Shown piece by piece: positions 6,805-10,467 of a stretch of DNA of 10,467 nucleotides; within the stretch, counting starts at the first letter, position 1; the number at the start of each line of letters is the position of its first letter. The stretch comes from Bacteroidota bacterium. Lineage in GTDB: Bacteria; Bacteroidota; Bacteroidia; Bacteroidales; VadinHA17. The stretch lies in the NCBI GenBank assembly GCA_030613125.1, contig JAUWMO010000097.1:1-10467 (forward strand), in the 5' to 3' direction. A program made the position numbers and the translations under genes. Below the pieces are notes generated by a model, which was given only the letters and a program-made list of their open reading frames with translations, did no database searches and had not been told where the DNA came from.

Positions 6805-7848
6805 ATGAATAAATTTTTTCTTAGAATTAATGGTCGTGGCAATGCCTGGCCAGTTCTGTTGGGTCAGCATCATCCATTCTATTGTTATGGGAGTAATGTT
6901 GAATATGCAAATGCTTCATTTTCTTTATTGAATTTCCGGGAAGGAATTCGGGATAAAAAAAACTTAATATGGGAAGTTTTAATTGATGCAGGCCATGGAA
7001 CAATCCCTTTTCTCCTTAACAGCTTTAACCGGATCCCGGAAGTCTTATTCATAACCCATCCACACTTTGATCATATTCTGGGTATTGATTGGATTGCGCA
7101 AAGTTATTACAAGTTTAACAGTAAGAGGAAATACCCGGTTTATGCTACCAGAGCCTGTTGGACCAGCATCCTGACAACAATACCTCATCTTAATGATATT
7201 GTGGAGTTCCACAATCTGGAATATGGCCTTGAAACAAATGTGAAGAATATTAAGGGTGTTTCTGTAACAGCTTTTCCTGTATATCATGGACAGCATGCAT
7301 ATGGTGCATGCATGTTATTGTTTAATATGAAAAATAACTATCAGGATAATAAAATATTATTCACTGGAGACCTGCTATGCCCTATACTCCGTCATGAAGA
7401 TATTAAAGAACTTAAAGGCGTCCGTTATCTTGTTTCTGATTCAAATAACCGTTTCCCTTACCCCCGTTCAAATCACTGGAGTATTGTTAACAGCAATGCT
7501 TATCCTGATAAAAAACATTTTCAGACGTGGAAAGATGGCCTTAATCTTGAAGATATTTTTGAACCTCTTGGAAAAACAATAGCTGGGCTGGAAACTTTTA
7601 GCAGCGAATTAAAAAATGGAAAAAAATGGAAGGAAAAGTTATGCTATACGCTAGCAGCCCTGGTTATGAAGATTCAGCCGGAAATTACCCTTCCTGTACA
7701 TTATAGTGGTCAGGAAGATGAAAAATATTATGGCGAGGAGATACTATGCTCAACAGGATTAAGGAAATGGTTGAAGGAATTGGAACACCGGATCAATTTC
7801 TCTACTTCTTTTGAAGTTCCTGAAAATGGTCGTTATTATAATTTCTAA
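6805..7848 (+). CDS. Metallo-beta-lactamase-fold hydrolase, substrate unknown
   Basis: The 347-residue soluble protein has the complete MBL metal set: THPHFDH (H85, H87, D89, H90), a His around 161-164 (YHGQH), D189 in FTGDLL, and H299 in PVHYSG, so a di-metal (usually Zn) centre is expected. The start GRGNAWPVLLG and the NASFSLL strand recall the RNase Z/PhnP/phosphodiesterase-like branch rather than true beta-lactamases. A ~75-residue insert between D189 and H299 contains FPYPRSNHW and YPDKKHF. I cannot assign a substrate. There is no signal peptide. The 90-bp gap before it is AT-rich and shows no convincing promoter or terminator, so it may or may not be read with the upstream operon. Downstream, a TonB-receptor remnant begins within 15 bases of its stop. 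Confidence 0.75.
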   Translation: MNKFFLRINGRGNAWPVLLGQHHPFYCYGSNVEYANASFSLLNFREGIRDKKNLIWEVLIDAGHGTIPFLLNSFNRIPEVLFITHPHFDHILGIDWIAQSYYKFNSKRKYPVYATRACWTSILTTIPHLNDIVEFHNLEYGLETNVKNIKGVSVTAFPVYHGQHAYGACMLLFNMKNNYQDNKILFTGDLLCPILRHEDIKELKGVRYLVSDSNNRFPYPRSNHWSIVNSNAYPDKKHFQTWKDGLNLEDIFEPLGKTIAGLETFSSELKNGKKWKEKLCYTLAALVMKIQPEITLPVHYSGQEDEKYYGEEILCSTGLRKWLKELEHRINFSTSFEVPENGRYYNF

Positions 7849-7862
7849 CAGGACATTGTAAT

Positions 7863-8048
7863 CTGATTAATTTACCAGCAGGAACCTTGGTGGTCAGGGC
7901 CCAGGCTTTAGGATTTAAACCTGAAGAGAAAAATATTTTTAACTCTTATCAAAGCGATTTTGATATGGGAATTAATCGGGACCCGGGATATATTTATGGT
8001 CCGGGCTCTCCCAGAACAATTTATTTTGGATTAAAACTGGGCAGTTAG
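7863..8048 (+). pseudogene. Remnant of a TonB-dependent-receptor-like gene (C-terminus)
   Basis: One frame (7863 to TAG 8046-8048) encodes about 61 residues with no usable start codon. The second part, with FDMGINRDPGYIYGPG and then RTIYFGLKLGS, looks like the closing beta strands of an outer-membrane TonB-dependent receptor, where a YGP..PRT.yfGLk end is common. The first part, LINLPAGTLVVRAQALGF, reads more like a carboxypeptidase-regulatory-like N-terminal domain (G.F.i.LPAGt....a.GF). The fragment may therefore be what is left after an internal deletion joined the two ends of a ~700-900-residue gene. The coding reading is fairly clear; the deletion idea is inference. It fills almost all of the 237-bp gap between the MBL gene and the transporter gene. 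Confidence 0.5.
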
Positions 8049-8085
8049 GGAATTTGATTTATTTTTACCTGAAATTTATCAGAAA

Positions 8086-8799
8086 ATGAATGCTGAGATT
8101 CAAATTTTAATAATTACTGCTGCCTCAATTGGGTTTTTTCATACTCTGCTGGGTCCGGATCACTATTTGCCATTTATCGTTATGTCAAGGGCGGGAAAAT
8201 GGTCTTTAACCAAAACAATATGGATAACTATTGCAAGCGGGATAGGACATGTTGTTAGTTCAATAGTCCTGGGATTGATCGGGATTGGTTTTGGTATCGG
8301 TATTAATAAATTAACTGGTCTGGAAGCAGGGAGAGGCAGTCTTGCGGCCTGGATGTTTATTGCTTTTGGCTTTGCTTATATGATATGGGGTATTCGCAGA
8401 GCATACAGGAACCGGAAGCACAGCCATATCCATGTTCATGAGGATGGAACTTTTCACGTGCATAAGCATTCACATCACAATGACCACGTACATGTGCATG
8501 AGGAAAGTAAAGCCAGGAACCTAACACCCTGGATACTGTTTACTATTTTCGTATTGGGTCCCTGTGAACCCCTGATACCAATCCTGATGTACCCTGCTGC
8601 TGAAAGTAATTATACCGGATTGTTCGTGGTGACAGCCGTATTTGGCATTATCACTATTGTAACCATGCTTACTGTAGTGATCATAGGTTCTTATGGCATC
8701 AGCTTTCTTCCTCTTGGAAAACTGGAAAGGTACACACATGCTTTGGCGGGTGCCACCATTTTATTGAGCGGTATAGGAATTATTTTCCTGGGATTATAA
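8086..8799 (+). CDS. Histidine-rich membrane transporter, probable nickel (NicO/TauE-like)
   Basis: The 237-residue inner-membrane protein has about six TM segments in two halves (about 5-35, 45-72, 85-103; 148-170, 176-200, 216-236). TM1 carries HTLLGPDHYLPF (H19, D25, H26), reminiscent of the H-x4-DH metal signature of nickel/cobalt permeases but with one extra residue. The second half has LGPCEPLIPIL. The loop between halves (111-139) holds 12 His in 27 residues, alternating as HSHIHVHE and HVHKHSHH, a metal-binding tract. Annotators may call it a sulfite exporter TauE/SafE or urease-accessory UreH-like protein. Its neighbour is a NiFe-hydrogenase maturation gene, which favours nickel (inference). 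The direction of transport is unknown. The 3' end overlaps the convergent protease gene by 20 bp. Confidence 0.7.
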   Translation: MNAEIQILIITAASIGFFHTLLGPDHYLPFIVMSRAGKWSLTKTIWITIASGIGHVVSSIVLGLIGIGFGIGINKLTGLEAGRGSLAAWMFIAFGFAYMIWGIRRAYRNRKHSHIHVHEDGTFHVHKHSHHNDHVHVHEESKARNLTPWILFTIFVLGPCEPLIPILMYPAAESNYTGLFVVTAVFGIITIVTMLTVVIIGSYGISFLPLGKLERYTHALAGATILLSGIGIIFLGL

Positions 8800-9277
8800 A
8801 CTTTTCACAAAGCTTATCCGGGTTCAATATTAATGGTTTAACAATTTCCAGTGCTTTTTCAATATTCTCCCGGGCTTTTATACTTAATCCTTCGCCGAAT
8901 TCCCACTCATAACCTTTTAGGTGGATAAGCCACGATTGTGGAGCTTTACCATACATCTGATTACAGAGATCAAGAACAAACGACGGTGATACGGCATGCA
9001 TGCTGAATTCTATCCTGGAGCCGGATGGACATACCTTGGTTATGGTGACATTATCAATTTCTTCCACTGATGCATCGGCAAACATAATGAGATCATAAGC
9101 AGAGATCAGGTCGGCATCTTCAATATTTAACTGGTAGTTTGATTCACATGTAATATTAGCTATACCAAGCTCCTTTGCCCATTTTTCAATAGCTTCAGAA
9201 AATGTAATCCCAAGGCCGTCATCACGCCTGCCGGGATTTCCATAACCGTATACCAATATTTTTTTATTATTTCCCAT
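8780..9277 (-). CDS. NiFe-hydrogenase maturation endopeptidase (HycI/HybD/HoxW type, M52)
   Basis: The 165-residue protein begins with the diagnostic GYGNPGRRDDGLG (11-23). By alignment in mind to HybD, the nickel-sensing ligands would be D20 (Glu16 in HybD, conservatively changed), D68 in FADAS and H94 in MHAVS. The enzyme checks that nickel has been inserted into the large subunit and then cuts off its C-terminal extension in the cytoplasm. Length is normal for the family. The hydrogenase large-subunit gene lies directly upstream on the same strand, ending 123 bp before this start, so this is its obvious client. An AUG mini-reading frame (ATGGATAA) sits immediately before the start. The last 20 bp overlap the convergent transporter gene. 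Confidence 0.88.
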   Translation of the reverse strand: MGNNKKILVYGYGNPGRRDDGLGITFSEAIEKWAKELGIANITCESNYQLNIEDADLISAYDLIMFADASVEEIDNVTITKVCPSGSRIEFSMHAVSPSFVLDLCNQMYGKAPQSWLIHLKGYEWEFGEGLSIKARENIEKALEIVKPLILNPDKLCEKFIIPGK

Positions 9278-9307
9278 TTATCCATGAAACCACGTGATAC
9301 ACTCGGA

Positions 9308-9396
9308 ACAATTTGAAACAATTTGTCCCGAAGGGATGCCTATGGCAAAACAACGTGTCCCGAAGTTAGGGATACCTTTGGTAAAACAATTTGATC
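9308..9396. repeat. Tandem intergenic repeat, two units plus partial flanks
   Basis: Between the hydrogenase and protease genes there are two head-to-tail units: 9317-9348 (32 bp) and 9349-9384 (36 bp). They share GTCCCGAAG...GGAT.CCT.TGG.AAAACAA; unit 2 has an extra TTAG after CCCGAAG. Partial copies of the unit start (ACAATTTG) occur at 9308-9315 and 9386-9393. I recall repeats with the CCCGAAGGGATGCCTATGG core scattered in Bacteroidota intergenic regions. CCCGAAGGGA of unit 1 contains a partial palindrome (TCCC/GGGA). There is no spacer regularity, so this is not a CRISPR array. Its location inside a probable transcription unit means it would be transcribed. Confidence 0.75.
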
Positions 9397-9400
9397 CTGA

Positions 9401-10467
9401 TTAACTCCTTTTATGATCAATAAGTTCATTATTTTTGTTAAAAACTGAGATTTCAAGAGGCATTTTTCCCAATGCATGTGTTGCACAACTAAGGCAGGGA
9501 TCATACGCCCTGATAGCTACCTCTACAGCATTCATCATACCCTCGGAAATAACTGCATGGCCGTTCATATAATGTTTTGCAACTGACTCTACAGCCAGGT
9601 TCATTGGTTGATTGTTGTTGGTGGTGGAAACGATCAGGTTGGCCATTTCTATCTGGTCATCTTTGTTTATTCTGTAATGATGGAACAGGGTACCCCTGGG
9701 TGCTTCCAGTAGACCTACACCTTCATTGGTTTTTTCACCTTTTGTAATCAGCTCTTTACCGGTAATATCAGGATCATTTAACAGGCTCTTCATGACTTCG
9801 GCTGAATGCAATATCTCAATAAGCCTTGCCCAGTGCATGTGCATTGACATGCCATTTGGTTTCCCGTTTGTATATGCTTTGAATTCTTCAAACTCTTTTT
9901 GAGCAAGAGGAGAAGGTATAAAATCAACAGTATTCAAACGTGCAAGTGGTCCAACCCTGTACCAGCCTTCCTGTTTCCCATATTCTTTCAGGAATGGAAA
10001 TTTCATATAAGTCCAGGATCTTACTTCCTCGCCGATGTAATCAGTATAATTCTGGTAGTCAATATCATGAAGTATCTTGTTCCCTTCAGAATTCACTGCC
10101 CTGAGTACGCCATGATACAAATCCATAGCTCCGTCTTTACGTACCAGGCTTAAGTGTGAAGAAGGGAAAGCTGCAAAGTTGTCAATAAGATCCTTGTTTT
10201 TTTTGTGATAATCTTTGAAAAAATCCAGTGCACCAACTGACCAATCAATCATTTTGTCTACATTCAGCGGATCTTTTCCCTTAAGAAAGCTGTTTCTTTC
10301 TTCTTCAGTAAGGCTTTTATTTATTCCCCCGGGTATTGCTCCGGTACCATGAATTTTCTTTCCTGCTGTAGCCTGAATGATCTCCTGACCAAATTTACGC
10401 ATCATAACACCCTGTACCGCAAGATCTTTGTGCTCAAGAGCGACCCCGATTATATTTCTGATGTTTG
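9401..10467 (-). CDS. hoxH: Group-3-type NiFe hydrogenase large (catalytic) subunit, N-terminus outside window
   Basis: The minus-strand frame is open to the window edge. The ATG at 10405 is internal, because 20 further upstream codons (NIRNIIGVALEHKDLAVQGV) match the family. The visible 354 residues include KKIHGTGAIPGG, GWYRVGPLARLN, EAPRGTLFHHY and the C-terminal L2 site DPCLSCATHA (9473-9502), whose two Cys bind Ni and Fe. The N-terminal RxCGxC half of the site is outside the window. After ATHA comes a 23-residue extension (LGKMPLEI... to the stop) of the kind removed by the adjacent endopeptidase. The sequence fits cytoplasmic bidirectional or methyl-viologen/heterodisulfide-type enzymes (HoxH/MvhA, groups 3c-3d); which one depends on partner genes beyond the right edge. 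Confidence 0.9.
   Translation of the reverse strand, partial: NIRNIIGVALEHKDLAVQGVMMRKFGQEIIQATAGKKIHGTGAIPGGINKSLTEEERNSFLKGKDPLNVDKMIDWSVGALDFFKDYHKKNKDLIDNFAAFPSSHLSLVRKDGAMDLYHGVLRAVNSEGNKILHDIDYQNYTDYIGEEVRSWTYMKFPFLKEYGKQEGWYRVGPLARLNTVDFIPSPLAQKEFEEFKAYTNGKPNGMSMHMHWARLIEILHSAEVMKSLLNDPDITGKELITKGEKTNEGVGLLEAPRGTLFHHYRINKDDQIEMANLIVSTTNNNQPMNLAVESVAKHYMNGHAVISEGMMNAVEVAIRAYDPCLSCATHALGKMPLEISVFNKNNELIDHKRS

Noticed and set aside
7285..7315. Palindromic stretch GCATGCA-TATGG-TGCATGC
   Set aside because: It lies inside the MBL coding region (residues around QHAYGACM) with conserved protein sequence. It is most likely a by-product of codons, with no flanking regulatory context.
7976..8010. 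GGACC...GGTCC and CCCGG...CCGGG inverted bases as a terminator
   Set aside because: The stems are only 5 bp with a long loop and no T-run, and they fall within the receptor-remnant codons for DPGYIYGPG.
8521..8739. Minus-strand open frame of 72 codons within the transporter
   Set aside because: It is opposite to a clear membrane protein frame, and its composition and sequence show no family features.
9308..9396. Possible CRISPR-like array
   Set aside because: There are only two units, directly abutting, with unequal lengths and no unique spacers, and no cas genes are in the window.
9342..9404. A 20-codon open frame starting ATG GCA AAA CAA and ending at TAA
   Set aside because: It is composed entirely of the tandem intergenic repeat and runs into the 3' end of the hydrogenase gene. 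There is no independent support for a peptide.

Overview
The window looks like a chromosomal piece of an anaerobic or facultative member of the Bacteroidota, most likely Bacteroidales/Marinilabiliales-like. The evidence is the moderate-to-low GC content with A/T-rich intergenic gaps, weak or absent Shine-Dalgarno sequences, and a Bacteroidota-style promoter box (TAnnTTTG-like) at 1505-1513. Typical families are also present: an S46 dipeptidyl-peptidase, a DUF2520 protein next to a KdsC-like phosphatase, a UbiA-family enzyme and Maf, and a TonB-receptor remnant. The taxon call is inference; no rRNA or marker gene is present.

Region 1 (1-1453) is a patchwork. The C-terminus of a HAD-like hydrolase is followed by the frame-broken remnant of a small membrane-anchored protein (221-420) and a truncated MNT-type nucleotidyltransferase (420-623). 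This overlaps an unusual protein (616-1362) built from three W..W.DWL repeats like those of the phage-integrase repeat family, with a four-cysteine knuckle at its C-terminus. On the minus strand, 1367-1453 holds the last ~28 codons of a SufT/DUF59-type Fe-S assembly gene. Several broken genes around one intact odd gene suggest a rearrangement or insertion spot.

Region 2 (1485-6714) is a tight plus-strand housekeeping operon with a candidate promoter: a Rossmann/DUF2520 protein, a KdsC-like HAD phosphatase, a UbiA-family prenyltransferase, Maf nucleotide pyrophosphatase (TGATG overlap with the prenyltransferase), and a secreted S46 dipeptidyl-peptidase. The peptidase carries the Arg that marks the Asp/Glu-specific DPP11 type, and it has an in-frame 18-bp tandem duplication.

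Region 3 (6805-8048) holds a metallo-beta-lactamase-fold hydrolase of unassigned substrate, then a ~60-codon remnant of a TonB-dependent-receptor-like gene.

Region 4 (8086-10467) is a nickel/hydrogenase module. A small membrane transporter with 12 histidines in one loop (plus strand) converges, with a 20-bp overlap, on a NiFe-hydrogenase maturation protease and the catalytic large subunit of a group-3 NiFe hydrogenase (both minus strand). The large subunit runs off the right edge. The gap between protease and hydrogenase carries a ~32-36-bp tandem intergenic repeat. A plausible reading is that the transporter handles nickel, the large subunit takes it up, and the protease removes the 23-residue C-terminal tail once the metal is in place. 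The transporter's link to nickel is inferred from family and context.
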